DNA from: Prorocentrum cordatum
Taxonomy: Eukaryota; Sar; Dinophyceae; Prorocentrales; Prorocentraceae
Assembly: GCA_963575745.1 (NCBI GenBank)
Contig: CAUYUJ010020519.1
Coordinates: 86,803-150,802, forward strand
Length of the DNA: 64,000 nt
Direction of reading: 5' to 3'
Positions 50,800-60,924 of this stretch are shown piece after piece. The first letter of the stretch is position 1. The number at the start of each line of letters is the position of its first letter. The translations under genes were made by a program, and so were the position numbers. Below the pieces are notes generated by a model, which worked only from the letters and a program-made list of their open reading frames with translations, did no database searches and was not told where the DNA came from.

Positions 50800-51078
50800 G
50801 AGAGAGGGAGGGAGGGAGGGGAGGAGGGAAGGAGGAGGAGGGGAGGAGGAGGAGTAGGAGGAGGAGGAGGAGGAGGAGAGGAGGAGGAGGAGGGAGGAGA
50901 GCAGGAGGAGGAGGAGGAGGAGGAGGAGGAGGAGAGGAGGAGGAGAGGAGGAGCAGGAGAGGAGGAGGGAGGAGGAGGAGGAGGAGGAGGAGGAGAGGAG
51001 GAGGAGGAGGAGGAGGAGAGGAGGAGGAGGAGGAGAGAGGAGGAGGAGGAGGAGGAGGAGGAGGAGGAGGAGGAGGAG

Positions 51079-51117
<39 letters not shown>

Positions 51118-51125
51118 TGTGTGTA
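50800..51125 (+). repeat. GGA tract followed by GT repeat
   Basis: GGA/GAG purine tract 50805-51080, then GT dinucleotides 51081-51125. Confidence 0.95.
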
Positions 51126-51639
51126 GGTTTGTGTGAGCGGGGCCGGCCCGCGCGTCTACCCTCACCCTTGACTCGGCGCCGCTGCGCTGCTGCGCGCGCC
51201 GCGATACCGCGCAGTGTGCTCGCGCGTCTGTGCGCTGCTGCGTAGGCGCCGTGGCCGCGGCCTCGACACATCCCGGGCGTCGCGGCCTCCGCTCCTTCCC
51301 GTGTGCCCCCCCCCCCTGGCCCCGCCTCGCCCCTGCTCGCGCTTCGGCGGGTCACGATACACGATATGCGCCGAGCCCCCCCCCCCCTTCTTGTCAGTAT
51401 CGTTAAACCGATCCCCGTCCCCATCCCCATCCCCATCCAGACCCCCACCATCTCATCCCCCCCTTCGAAATCTGACAGAAACTGCTTACAGCCCCATCTA
51501 GGGGGGTTTACCAGCCAGTGGGGCCCGGGCCACGCGAGTGGGGATAGGGATCGGTTGAACGATGCTCATCTCGGGCTCGTGGCCCCCACGGCTTCAGAGC
51601 GCCCCTCGCGAAGCCCAGGGAGGTCCCATGGGGCTCCAC
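51126..51639. other. No gene recognised
   Basis: GC-rich sequence with short ccccatccccatcccc repeats at 51415-51440. No recognisable product. Confidence 0.4.
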
Positions 51640-51875
51640 AGTGCAAGGTTCGGTTGCAGTGCCTCCGATTCGATTCGGTTCGACCTCGATGGCTCCCGAT
51701 TCCGATTCCGATTCGGATCCGGGCTCCGATTTGGAGCCCGATTTTCAATGGAGACCTACCAGCCTGTCGGTTTTCGCCGATTCCAATACCGACTCGGCTA
51801 CCGATTTCCGCCAATCCGATTAATTTCGACCACAGGTCTGGTTTATCGATTCGATGTTGGGCTCGTTTGCAGTGG
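51640..51875 (+). repeat. GATTCC-rich dispersed repeat G, copy 1
   Basis: gattccgattccgattcgg, then ggagacctaccagcctgtcg, ccgactcggctaccgatttc and tatcgattcgatgttgggct. The same order of blocks occurs at 58600-58830 and 63425-63600, and the first part at 62565-62665. Confidence 0.85.
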
Positions 51876-52390
51876 TGCCAAAGGTTGGGGGCACCTTGGG
51901 CAACGGACACCTTTTGCCGCACCCCGGCGTCGCCCCAACATGCGAATCTTCTGTTTTCGCCGCCCCCCAGGGGCCACGCGCGCGCAAACAAACCTTCTCG
52001 TATAAGTTTTTTCGGCGGGCGCTGTCTGGCGATCCTGCTCGGGAAACGATGTGCTACAACATGGGCATGCCTGCATGTTCGGGTCGGACGCACGCGTCCA
52101 AGGGGGACACGTCGTCATGTTTTGTTCTGCGTCCCAGCACTCCCTGTTTTCCTGTGCCCCCCTCTTCGACGAACCCGACCGCAGGTTTCGCCAGCGAGCC
52201 AGGGGGGCAGAACTGGGTAAGAGCAGGCCTCTTCAGAAGGCTCGGACGTCCTCGGGCCTCTGAGGGGTTGTGCAAGCCTTCCCTGGACGCAGCTACTGCG
52301 CAGGGTGCGCTGCGCGGGGGGGGCCTTCCATCCTCGGCGCAGAAGACCTAGTTATCAGAAGACCTAGTTATCACAAGACTTAGTTTTCAG
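51876..52390. other. No gene recognised
   Basis: At 52345-52390 three copies of agaagacctagttatc-like sequence. The rest gives no recognisable product. Confidence 0.4.
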
Positions 52391-52392
52391 AG

Positions 52393-52822
52393 GAGGAGGA
52401 GGAGGAGGAGGAGGAGGAGGAGGGGAGGAGGAGGAGGAGGGAGGAGGGAGGAGGAGGAGACCTCGTTATCAGAAGGCTGGCGGGCTTGTGAAAAACATCG
52501 CCGCTTTGTGGAAAGGCCTCCCCCGTCACACTACCCTCCTCTCGCTCGCCGCCCGGCTTCCTCTTCCGCCTCGTCCTATTCGTCCTCCTCGTGCTCCTCC
52601 GACTTCCCACCTCGAGACTTGCCGATCCTGCCTTTCCCCCTTCGGTGTGCCCCGGATCTGCAGCGACCTGCGCATCATCCTTGCCTTTTTCCCCCTCGCT
52701 CGCCGCCGATCCAGGGCCCTCCTCGGCGCACCTGACGTCATATCGGCGCCTCTGTGCCGAGGGTGCGCTGCACAGGGGGGAGTGTTGGGGGAGTGTGGGA
52801 GGAGGAGGAGGAGGAGGAGGAG

Positions 52823-52866
<44 letters not shown>

Positions 52867-53085
52867 AGACGAGGAGGACGAGGAGGACGAGGAGGACGAG
52901 GAGGACGAGGAGAGGGANNNNNNNNNNNNNNNNNNNNNNNNNNNNNNNNNNNNNNNNNNNNNNNNNNNNNNNNNNNNNNNNNNNNNNNNNNNNNNNNNNN
53001 NNNNNNNNNNNNNNNNNCTCCTCCTCCTCCTCCTCCTCCTCCTCCTCCTCCTCCTCCCCCTTTTCCTCCTCCTCATCCTGCACCC
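52393..53085. repeat. GAG, GAGGAC and CTC tracts around an assembly gap
   Basis: GAG tract 52393-52460. GAG then gaggacgaggac from 52797 to 52917. After the gap the plus strand is CTC (53018-53085). Ordinary sequence at 52461-52796. Confidence 0.9.
52918..53017. other. Assembly gap, exactly 100 N
   Basis: One hundred N, the usual placeholder for a gap of unknown size. Any open frame drawn across it is meaningless. Confidence 0.99.
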
Positions 53086-53233
53086 GGCGACCTCCACCCC
53101 CGGGGGGCGCCGCGCCGCGGCGCCTCGGGCGCTTGCCGCCGGGGGGGCGAGCTGCACGTGCCGGGCACGCAACGAAGATCGGCGGCGAGCGGGGGGGGAA
53201 TCGAGAATCGAAGGAGAAAGAGTGCCATACATG

Positions 53234-53390
53234 TAGGTCGGGCGTGTCGTCCTTCAGGGGGATTGTGGACGAGAAACAAGAAATAGTCAAAAACATGCCA
53301 AACTCGTCAAAATAAGCCACAAAGTCGTCCCCAGACTTTTTGTTGACTATGTTTGATGATTCCCCCTGTAGAAGGACGTGCCCGATTCAA
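53234..53390 (+). mobile_element. M1 element, copy 7
   Basis: gtaggtcgggcgtgtcgtcc at the left, agaaggacgtgcccgattca at the right. Flanks ccatacat and ccattcac agree at 6 of 8 bases, consistent with an old 8-bp TSD. Confidence 0.75.
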
Positions 53391-53405
53391 CCATTCACAT
53401 AAACG

Positions 53406-53543
53406 TTTGGGGTTCTGCGCGGATTTCATGGATCCGCGCTGGGCCGCCACGGCGGCGCCTCCGGCGCCGCCCCTGGCGCGCTCCGCGCGCCAGGAAGGGG
53501 GATCCAGCGCGGATCTAAGAAATCCGCGCGCAACGCCCAAAAG
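53406..53543. repeat. Fold-back family F, copy 3
   Basis: Arms gcgcggatttcatggatccg and gcggatctaagaaatccgcg around ggcggcgcctccggcgccgc. It starts 16 bp after an M1 copy; at 45 kb the same two families are also adjacent, in the other order. Confidence 0.85.
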
Positions 53544-53574
53544 CCTTTTGTTTGTGGCGTTTTTTCCTCTTTTG

Positions 53575-53700
53575 CGGAAGGGGCGGGCCTTCTCAGAAGG
53601 CTCGGAAGTCTCCCCGGCCTTCGGAGAGGTGTTCGAAGCCTCCCCCGAAGGCACGGAGGGCTTCTGAGAAGGGCGGTGGGCTTCTGAGAAGTCCCGCCGC
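53575..53700. repeat. Repeated cttctgagaag palindrome
   Basis: cttctcagaaggctcgg (53598), gcttctgagaagggcgg (53660) and gcttctgagaagtcccg (53680). A related copy is at 45010-45020 (cttctgagaagccc). Confidence 0.7.
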
Positions 53701-53814
53701 CTTCGAGGACGGCCCTCTCCTTCTCGCTGCCCCACCTCGCTCGCCGCCGGCAAGCATACGGTTACATCTATTGAACAAACACTCACACACGATCCCTCCG
53801 TTTCTCTTCGTCAC

Positions 53815-54124
53815 TCTTTTTTCTCTGTCTCTCTCTCTCTCTCTCTCTCTTCCTCGCTCTCTCTCTCTCTCTCTCTTTGTGTTTTTGTATTGTTTTCTCT
53901 CTCTCTCTCTCTATCACGACGAGACATGGAGGAGAGGGGGCCCGAAAGCCTGAGGTAGTTTGAGCGCTCGCCGTCAGATCGGCCAGCACCTCGAGGCCTC
54001 CGCCCGAGCTCTTACGCGCTCCGCCGCACACGCACGCACGCAAGCAGGCATGCACGCACGCACGCACGCACGCACGCACATACGCACACGCACACGCACA
54101 CGCACACAAACACAAACACAAACA

Positions 54125-54168
<44 letters not shown>

Positions 54169-54184
54169 CACACACACACACACA

Positions 54185-54216
<32 letters not shown>

Positions 54217-54264
54217 CACACGCCACGCACGCACGGCACGCACGCACACAACCCCCCCCCCCCA

Positions 54265-54326
<62 letters not shown>

Positions 54327-54410
54327 CGCCCACGCCGCCCACGCACACTCACACGAACACGCACACGCACAACACAAACAAACCACACACACACACACAC
54401 GCTGGCAGAA
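53815..54410. repeat. CT, then CA/GCAC microsatellites
   Basis: CT dinucleotides 53825-53915 with tgtttttgtattg inside; cgcacgcacgca units 54030-54075 and 54185-54245; CA dinucleotides 54120-54190 and 54265-54325. Confidence 0.95.
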
Positions 54411-54654
54411 AACCACTCGAGCTCTCAGAGCCGCACACCCGACGAAGCGAGCTTGACGCCGGGCCAAGGACACATGCGCACCTGTCTGGCGTCGTGGCCG
54501 CGCGCGCGGCTTCACGGCGCAGAGAGATCCGAAGTGGAGCGCCCGCCAGCCAAGCTCACGCAGCGCGCACAGCACAAGCAATACAAAAGTAGCGCGTTTC
54601 TTGGGTTCTCCTCCTCCTCCTCCTCCTCTTCCTCTTCTCCTCCTCCTGCTCCTT

Positions 54655-54870
54655 CCTAGATGGGGTCGGAGTAGATGGGGTCGGAGGATCGCGCGGCGTC
54701 GCCGATGCATCGGCGATGCGGCTCGATGTGGTTCCCGATTTTCTGCGCGCCCACGTCGCCGATGCATCGCCGACGTTGCCAGTGCATCGCAGATGCATCG
54801 CCGATGCATCGGCGATGCATTGGCGATGCGGCGCGATCCTTCGAACCCATCTACCCAGACCCCATGTAGG
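54655..54870. repeat. About 216-bp palindrome with GATGCATCG repeats
   Basis: Left arm cctagatggggtcgg ... gatcgcgcggcgtcgccgat, right arm, read inverted, cctacatggggtctgg ... gatcgcgccgcatcgccaat. The inside consists of gatgcatcgccgatgcatcg-type palindromic units. No TSD found. Confidence 0.8.
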
Positions 54871-54907
54871 AGCACGTTTCCATAATTCCGACTGGTTTGT
54901 CTTGCAG

Positions 54908-55140
54908 TTGGCGGGCCCCAAGGTTCTCGCCTTTCCCACGGAGGCAGTGTTTTGCCCTAGGTGAGTTTGGATAGTCCGTGGGCCCGAAGGAGCCCCCTGG
55001 GAGGCCGAGCTTACCACACCAGCGACAGCGAGGACGACGGTGACGGCGGCGACGCCCGGAGGTTTTCACGACGGCATGGTGGAGGCGGGCAAGTCGCTGT
55101 CGTCGGCGGTGGAGGGCGTGTTCGACATCGTCAAGAAGCC
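54908..55140 (+). other. Possible exons with consensus-like splice sites
   Basis: Candidate exon 54908-54960, between tttgtcttgcag and gtgagttt, reads LAGPKVLAFPTEAVFCPR. A second stretch from about 55020 (after cttaccacaccag) can read GGFHDGMVEAGKSLSSAVEG then VFDIVKK. Both look protein-like. The second part faintly resembles glycine/valine-rich C-terminal segments of VPS13-type lipid-transfer proteins, but I would not name it on this basis. An isolated gene fragment is possible. Confidence 0.3.
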
Positions 55141-55910
55141 GCGCCCCCACCGCTGCCGTCGTCGTCGGCATCGCCGTCGCCGCTGCCGCTGCCACAGCCG
55201 CAGCTATTTCTCTGGACCGAATTCGCACTCATCCACGCCTTCGCTGTCCTCCGACCCTTCCTCGTCCCCTAGTCCTCCGCATTATTATGTATATCGTATA
55301 TCCTTCCTACGGGGCGGGGCCTCCGAAAGATTTTCCCCTTCATGCTTTTGCTAGTCAACTCCAGCCGAACTCAAGTCAACGGACGTTCGATGCAGCATCG
55401 ACGCGTCAGTGGAGCGAGTGGCTCCAGGAAGGTCCGCAGACCGAGAATCCAATGCTTGGTAAAGCCTTCCCATTTTTGTCTCCAGTGTCGGTGCTTGTTT
55501 TCTCCTGGGTGTGGCGAGCAGGGTAACGTACGGTTGTTTCGCACCGTCTTCTTGTCATGTCGGCGAGTAGGGTAGAATAGTGTTTCCCCCCTCCCCCTTG
55601 CGTTGTCACGCAGCAGCTTGTCCCGGACACGTTGTTCCAACTGCTTCCCAATACGTGTGTGGCAAGGGTTTCCAGAAGCTCTTTCCAAGAGCTTCCATAA
55701 TTTTTCCGCAGGACGTTCAGAAAGCTTCTGTTGCCCCGCGATCCGGGCTTCAGACGCGCTGGTCCCCGACCCCTGCAAGACCATGTGCTAACTTGTGAAC
55801 ACGTATGGCCCCCTCGTGCGTTGCCACGTGGCGAGCGCAATCGCCATGCGCTTATCGAGTGTTTTTGAGTTGGCACGTGGCGAATCGAGTCGAATGGATG
55901 CATGTGTATA
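55141..55910. other. No gene recognised
   Basis: CGT/GCC-rich to about 55210, then ordinary sequence. No recognisable product. Confidence 0.4.
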
Positions 55911-55940
55911 TACATATACATATATATATATATATATATA

Positions 55941-56010
<70 letters not shown>
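55911..56010. repeat. AT and CTAT microsatellites
   Basis: atatatat at about 55920-55943 and ctatctat at about 55943-56010. Confidence 0.95.
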
Positions 56011-56011
<1 letters not shown>

Positions 56012-56070
56012 ATACATATATGGGAGATCCCGGGCCCCGGGCCCCGGGCCGGAACCTCCCTTGTATATAG
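56011..56070 (+). repeat. Junction element B, copy 2
   Basis: tatacatatatgggagatcc, ccccgggccccgggcc, cccttgtatata. Same arrangement as 11855-11917: microsatellite on the left, 10-11-bp array on the right. Confidence 0.85.
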
Positions 56071-56084
56071 GGTGCGGCCCTCTC

Positions 56085-57535
56085 CCGGGGCGCCCTTCCG
56101 GCGGCCCCCGCGCGTTCCAGCCCGCCCAAGTGGGCTCCAGGAGCGCCGAGAGAACCCCAGGATCGCTTCAAGACCGCCAAAGATCGCTTCCAGAAGGGTC
56201 AAGAGGCGCTCAAACCGCCCCAAGAGGCCTTCAAGAGGCCCCCAACGAGCGCCCCGGGAGACCAAAATAGCCCCATTCCCTTCGTAAAACGTACATTTTT
56301 ACGATATCAGCTCCCTTAGCTGTCGGAGCGGCCAGAAAGCCCCACGAGGCGCCCACGGACGCTCCAGGACGACTGAGGACAGCCCTTGGCAGGACCTGGT
56401 GGGTCCGTCGGGAAGCGACGCCGCGGCCACCGAGTGCCCAGGCCGCCCTATGTGAAGGCAGGGAAGGGGAATGGTGGTGGTGAGGGAGGGAAGGAGGGAG
56501 AGTTGTGGGGGAAGGGGAGGCGGGAGTGAAGAGCGAGGGCAGAGGGGGGGTGCCATGGGTGACAGGGTGATTCATGTCTGTTTCGTCTCTCTTTTATGTG
56601 TACTTGATTTCCTTTTTTTCTTTCTTCTTCTTCTTTTTTCTTCTTTTTTTTTGTCTTTTAACTCTTCCTTTGTATTTTTTATGCTTTTGTTTTTTTTCTT
56701 TTTTTCCTTGTCCTTTATTTTCAAGGAGCGCCGAGAGAACCCCAGGATCGCTTCAAGACCGCAAAAGATCGCTTCCAGAAGGGCCAAGTGGCCATCAAAC
56801 CGCCCCAAGAGGCCTCCAAGAGGCCCCCCAAGAGCGCCCCGGGAGACCAAAATGGCCCCATTCCTTTCGTAAAACGTACATTTTTAGGATATCAGCTCCC
56901 TTGGCTGTCGGAGCGGTCCGAAAGCCCCACGAGGCGCCCTAGGATAGCCCGAAGACAGCCCAGGAAGGCCTCCCGGGATGCTCCTCGGGCGGCCCCCGGG
57001 CCTCCCAGTCCGCCAAAGAAGGCTCCAAGAGCGCCGAGAGAAGCCCAGGATCGCTTCAAGACCGCCAAAGATCGCTTCCAGAAGGGACAAGAGGCGCTCA
57101 AACCGCCCCAAGAGGCCTCCAAGAGGCCCCCAAGAGCGCCCCGGGAAACCAAAATGGCCCCATTCCCTTGTAAAACGTACATTTTTAGGATATCTCATCC
57201 CTTGGCTGTCCGAGTTGTCAGACAGCCCCAGGAGGCGCCCAAGGACGCCCCAGGACGCCTGAGGACAGCGCTAAGAGGGCCTAGGAGGGCTTCCTGGGAC
57301 GCTCCTCGGGCGGCCCCCGGGCCTCCCAGTCCGCCCAAGACGGCCCAAGAGGTTCCCAAGAGGCGCCCAAGACGGCCCGAGAGGGCGCCAAGACGGCCAA
57401 AGAGGCCCCCAAAACGGCCCGAGAGGGCCCCAAGACAACCCCAAGAAGGCCCCAGGATGCCCCAAGAGGCCCCCAAGAGGCCCCCAAGAGGCTGCCAAGA
57501 GGTGCCTAAGAGGCCCAAAGAGGCCCCAGCAAGGC
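56085..57535 (+). repeat. 10-11-bp arrays with three core-1 copies
   Basis: Core 1 variants (ccattcccttcgtaaaacgt, ccattcctttcgtaaaacgt, ccattcccttgtaaaacgta) at about 56272, 56858 and 57158, each followed by acatttttaNgatatc and a gctgtc segment. Spacing between the last two is about 300 bp. A unique segment with a T-rich run (56585-56725) separates the first two. The units themselves are of the ccaagaggccccc type. Confidence 0.85.
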
Positions 57536-57589
57536 GGCAGAGAGTCGGCGAAGGCAGTTTCCATACCGTGCCCGGCCCGGCGCATTGGA

Positions 57590-57775
57590 GGGGGATGGGG
57601 AGGACGAGGAGGGGGAGGGGGGGGACGGGGATGAGGAGAAGGAGGAGAAGGAGGAGGAGGAGGGGGAGGAGGAGGAGGAGGGGGAGAAGGAGGAGAAGGA
57701 GGAGGAGAGGAGGAGAAGGAGGAGGAGGAGGAGGAGGAGGAGGAGGAGGAGGAGGAGGAGGAGGAGGAGGAGTTT
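57590..57775 (+). repeat. GGA microsatellite
   Basis: Purine tract with GAA and GAC interruptions, purest at 57720-57772. Confidence 0.95.
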
Positions 57776-57954
57776 GAGCAAGTGGAAGAAGGAAGGATTC
57801 AGAAGGAAGGAGGAAACGGTGGAGCGGGGATGAGCCTCTTCATTTGAGATGTTGAGGCGTTCGGGTTCGATTTCTGGGCTCGGGTCTTCGGTCTCAAGGT
57901 TCGGGTCTCAGGATGAGGGTGTCATGGAAAGATTGTTCGGGTTTGAGTGCTCTC

Positions 57955-58075
57955 GTGGATCTTCTTGGGAGCCTCATGGGCCCTCTTGGGGCCATTTTGG
58001 GCCGTCTTGAGGCCGTCTTGGGCTGTCTTGGGGCCATCGTCGGCCATCTTGAGGCCCTCCTTGGAGTCCCAAGAG
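57955..58075 (-). repeat. Short 10-11-bp array on the minus strand
   Basis: Units cgtcttggg and cctcttggggc at 10-12-bp spacing; followed by an AT-richer segment (58085-58120) that may be a diverged core 1. Confidence 0.75.
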
Positions 58076-58079
58076 GCCC

Positions 58080-58370
58080 AAGAGGCCGAAATTGTTGATT
58101 TTCCATAGGTCTTTCTATGTTTTGAGGCCCAGAATGAGACCCTCCAGATTTGGTCCGACGATGTGGCGCGGCTCCAGGGGGGGGGCATAATATTGCAGAA
58201 CAATACAGTATGTAGCATATGTAACAAGTATGCAATCGTTGGATACACTGGACACGTTGCATTAAAGCATCCGCGGACCTGCCTCTGGCAACACGTCATT
58301 TTCGGACGTAGATTTCCCGCGAATCGCCACGGAATCGGACCCGTGCTTGCGAACACCGTTTTCGGAGCAA
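58080..58370. other. No gene recognised
   Basis: An open frame reads VCSICNKYAIVGYTGHVALK, superficially zinc-finger-like, but it is short and without context. Confidence 0.3.
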
Positions 58371-58440
58371 ACTAGAACCTAAGCGCGCGCGAAGCGCGCG
58401 TGGTTCTAGTATGTATGTATATATATATATATATATATAC
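58371..58440. repeat. Hairpin element H, copy 2, and AT microsatellite
   Basis: 58371-58410 has arms actagaacc and ggttctagt around a cgcgcg/cgcgcg inner stem. A tatgtatgtatatatat run follows to 58440. Confidence 0.8.
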
Positions 58441-58599
58441 GGATCCAACATCATGCGGCGGAGTGTCGCCAGTTGAGGGGCCGGAGGACAGGCGGCTCCT
58501 GGGCCGGGGAGGAAAGTGGGGAGGGGGGCGCGGCGCGGAACGGGACGGGAGCCGCCGGGCGGAAGCCGCCCAAGCAGGAGGGAGGGATCGCTGTCGCAG

Positions 58600-58830
58600 C
58601 GCTCGTTTCGCTTCCTCCGATTCGTTTCGCTTCGCTTTCGATCGCTTCCGATTCCGATGCGATTCGACTCGGGATTCGGATTGGGGTACCGCTATTCTGA
58701 TGGGAGGCGTACCTGCCTGCCGAGTTCTGCCGGTTCGGTTGTTTCCGACTCGGCTGCCGATTTCCGCCGATCCTATCCGCTTCAATCGCCGATCCGACTC
58801 GTCGATTCGATTCTGGGCTCTCCTGCTGTC
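58600..58830 (+). repeat. Dispersed repeat G, copy 2
   Basis: Blocks ttccgattccgatgcg, ggaggcgtacctgcctgccg, ccgactcggctgccgatttc and cgtcgattcgattctgggct in the same order as 51640-51875 and 63425-63600. Confidence 0.85.
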
Positions 58831-58939
58831 TGGCGTGCCCGAAGCGTTTGGGAAGGGGGCTTCAGGCCAGGGGCCTCCACATGGAGGGGGGGGGGAGGAG
58901 GCAGCCCCCAGAGGGCGGAAGGGGTCCTCCTTCCCCTCC

Positions 58940-59000
58940 CTCCCCTCTTCCTCCTCCTCCTCCTCCTCCTCCTCCTCCTCTGCCTCCTCCTCCTCCTCCG
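58940..59000 (-). repeat. TCC microsatellite
   Basis: Short pyrimidine tract on the plus strand. Confidence 0.9.
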
Positions 59001-59002
59001 CT

Positions 59003-59545
59003 CACTCAATGTTTTGCCGATCTGTGCGGGCCCCCCAACCCCCCTCCCCTCCCCTCCCCCGTGGAGCAGAATTTCGCTGTTTTTTGGCGCCTCCCCCACA
59101 ATGGGCGCCTGTTGCAAACAGTCGGGCAGCTTCCCCTGGGGTTAAGTCGGGCATGTCCCTCCACAGGAGGGATGTTCAAAGTGTAGAAAAACTAGTATGA
59201 TGACTATGTATACATAAACATGTAAACAAAAAGCAAACACATAATAACAAAACAAAGAAAACAAACAACATCCGCCGCAGGACAGCCCTCGCATCGTGCC
59301 CCCTCCCCCCGCGCAAACGCGCGGGCGCGGCCTGCGCCCGAGACAGGCGCCTCCTCGAGGGAGGCGGGGGAGAGGGGCAGCTTGTTATTATTTTGTATTC
59401 ATTGTTTTGCCGATCGGCGCGGGCCCCCCAAACCCCCCGTCCCCCCCCACGGAGTAGATCTTGGCTGTTTTTTGGCGCTTGTTTCGAGCGGGTGGAGTCT
59501 CCTCCATAATGGGCGCCCTGTTGCAAACAGTCGCATCAAGCAGAA
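59003..59545. repeat. Two direct copies of an about 130-bp segment
   Basis: 59003-59130 and 59398-59545 share ttttgccgatcNgNgcgggc, gctgttttttggcgc, aatgggcgcc and tgttgcaaacagtcg. Each copy is followed within about 12-80 bp by an M1 element. Confidence 0.8.
59142..59290 (+). mobile_element. M1 element, copy 8, right end decayed
   Basis: Intact left end ttaagtcgggcatgtccctc; right end recognisable only as catccgccgcaggacagccc. The interior is A-rich and unlike other copies. Confidence 0.6.
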
Positions 59546-59626
59546 GTCCTGAGCCAGATCCCCCCTCTTCCCCCCTCCTTCCGCCCAATGTCGAAACGCC
59601 GAATCAGAAAACGCTCACCAGCTTCC

Positions 59627-59786
59627 TTAATTCGGGCATGCCCCCCTACAGGAGTAGTATTCAAAAGAAGTTTCAAAATTGTCAGAGACGTTTTTGTTTG
59701 GATTACGTTTGAGTATTTATGAATCTGTTTCGACTATTCTTAACTGGCGTCCAGAATCTGCCTGTAGGAGGACATGCCCTACATGA
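59627..59786 (+). mobile_element. M1 element, copy 9
   Basis: ttaattcgggcatgcccccc at the left, ctgtaggaggacatgcccta at the right. No TSD visible. Confidence 0.75.
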
Positions 59787-59847
59787 CCCTGGCGGGGCGG
59801 GGGAAGAGGGGAAAGGGAGGGGATCAAGGGCAACGCTCGTCAGGCGA

Positions 59848-59985
59848 TCGCAGGCATGGATCGAGGGGGCGTGGATTCGCGGCGGGTCCCGCTTCCATTT
59901 TGGAGATCGCGGACTTCCGCCGCCGAGCGAGGCGGCACCGGCCGCACTTGGGGGAGGGCACCTCCCCCGATTGGATTCGGCGGCC
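59848..59985. repeat. Diverged duplicate of 46478-46620
   Basis: Shared blocks: gcgatcgca, catggatc/catggacc, ggcgtggatt, gggtcccg, cagatcgcgga-like, ccgccgccgagcgaggcggc and gagggcacctcccccga. Both copies lie next to M1 elements. Confidence 0.75.
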
Positions 59986-60015
59986 GCGCCAAACCCATGG
60001 ATCGCTCATGGTTGC

Positions 60016-60173
60016 TTACCAGCCTCGAACGTATCCCTATCCCTAAGATTGACACGCCAAAAGGCGATGCCAATCTTAGGGATTCGCCCTCAAGTTATAT
60101 GGGATTCCCTAAGATTGGCATCGTGATGAGGAGGTGCCCAGCATAGGGATAGGGATAGGTTCCAGGCTGGCAA
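60016..60173. mobile_element. 158-bp nested palindrome, TSD GTTGC
   Basis: Outer arms ttaccagcctcgaacgtatc and its inverse (ggataggttccaggctggca), inner perfect 18-bp stem at 60065-60082 and 60106-60123 (cgatgccaatcttaggga). GTTGC flanks at 60011-60015 and 60174-60178. Confidence 0.85.
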
Positions 60174-60195
60174 GTTGCGCGCCCACGAGGGATGG

Positions 60196-60390
60196 TCGGG
60201 TCGGGCGAAAGGGGGGGATTGGGAAAGGGGGGGTTACGAAATTTGCTGCATGCAGCTGATTTCGGCCTCACCGAGGGGCCCATTCCTCGATACATGGCCG
60301 CCTCCGGCGCCGGCAGGCGCCGGGAAAATCAGCTACGTGAGCTGATTCTCAACCCCCCCCTTTGCTATCCCCCCCTTTCGCCCGACCCGA
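60196..60390 (+). mobile_element. M3-type element, copy 2
   Basis: tcgggtcgggcgaaaggggg at the left, ccccctttcgcccgacccga at the right; interior tttgctgcatgcagctgatt and agctgattctcaaccccccc as in 39343-39562. No 5-bp TSD is visible here. Confidence 0.85.
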
Positions 60391-60516
60391 TGGGAGGGCA
60401 CACCAAGGGCAACGCCAGGGGGGAACGGGCTCCGGGGGAGGGGGAGTGCCTCGCTCCGCAGCCGCCCAGCTCCGTCGCCGAGGGCGACGGAGGCCCGATG
60501 CCCTCTCCGACAGATC

Positions 60517-60919
60517 TCAGGAGGAGAAACACACACAGACACAAGGAATCGTCGATTCCCCAGAAAATATTGGAAAATATGGGATCGGGAGCCTCGAGAC
60601 GGGGGTCAGTGCAAACGGGGGTCAGCCAGAGCGCCCGATCTTGCAGGATCCTGCAGGGCCAGGGGTGCATTGACCCGGGTATGGGTGCAGGATCCTGCAG
60701 GATTTTGCAGGATCCTTCGCGTTGACCCGGGTTTGGGTGCAGGGTCTGGCAGGATCTTGCAGGATTTTGCAAGGCCTGGCTGACCCGGGTCTGGATTGAC
60801 CCGGGTCAGAAGATCCCCGATGGGAAGTGGGGGGGAAGACAAAAACCCAAGACATCTGGGAAATTATGGGAAATCCCTTTATTTGTGTCTATTTATCTGT
60901 GTGTCCCAGGGCCCCTTCA
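60517..60919 (+). mobile_element. M2 element, copy 4, TSD AGATC, with nested insertion
   Basis: TCAGGAGGAGAAACACACAC to cccagggccccttca, with AGATC at 60512-60516 and 60920-60924. Removing the inner element and one TGGGA leaves 162 bp, the normal M2 length. Confidence 0.9.
60585..60820. mobile_element. TCGGG-ended element nested in M2, TSD TGGGA
   Basis: Ends TCGGGAGCC and GATCCCCGA; TGGGA at 60580-60584 and 60821-60825. The inside has repeated ttgacccgggt and caggatcctgcagg motifs in inverted and direct order. Intact M2 at 62301 reads aatatgggaagtgg at this point, which is the empty site. Confidence 0.9.
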
Positions 60920-60924
60920 AGATC

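Noticed and set aside
52488-53315. Frames running through the N block
   Set aside because: The gap is of unknown size and its sequence is unknown.
54908-55140. VPS13-family assignment of the possible exons
   Set aside because: Resemblance is limited to a few glycine/valine/aspartate positions; too weak to name.
58163-58375. Short frame with VCSICNKY as a BED-type zinc finger
   Set aside because: Ligand spacing is incomplete and the frame is isolated.
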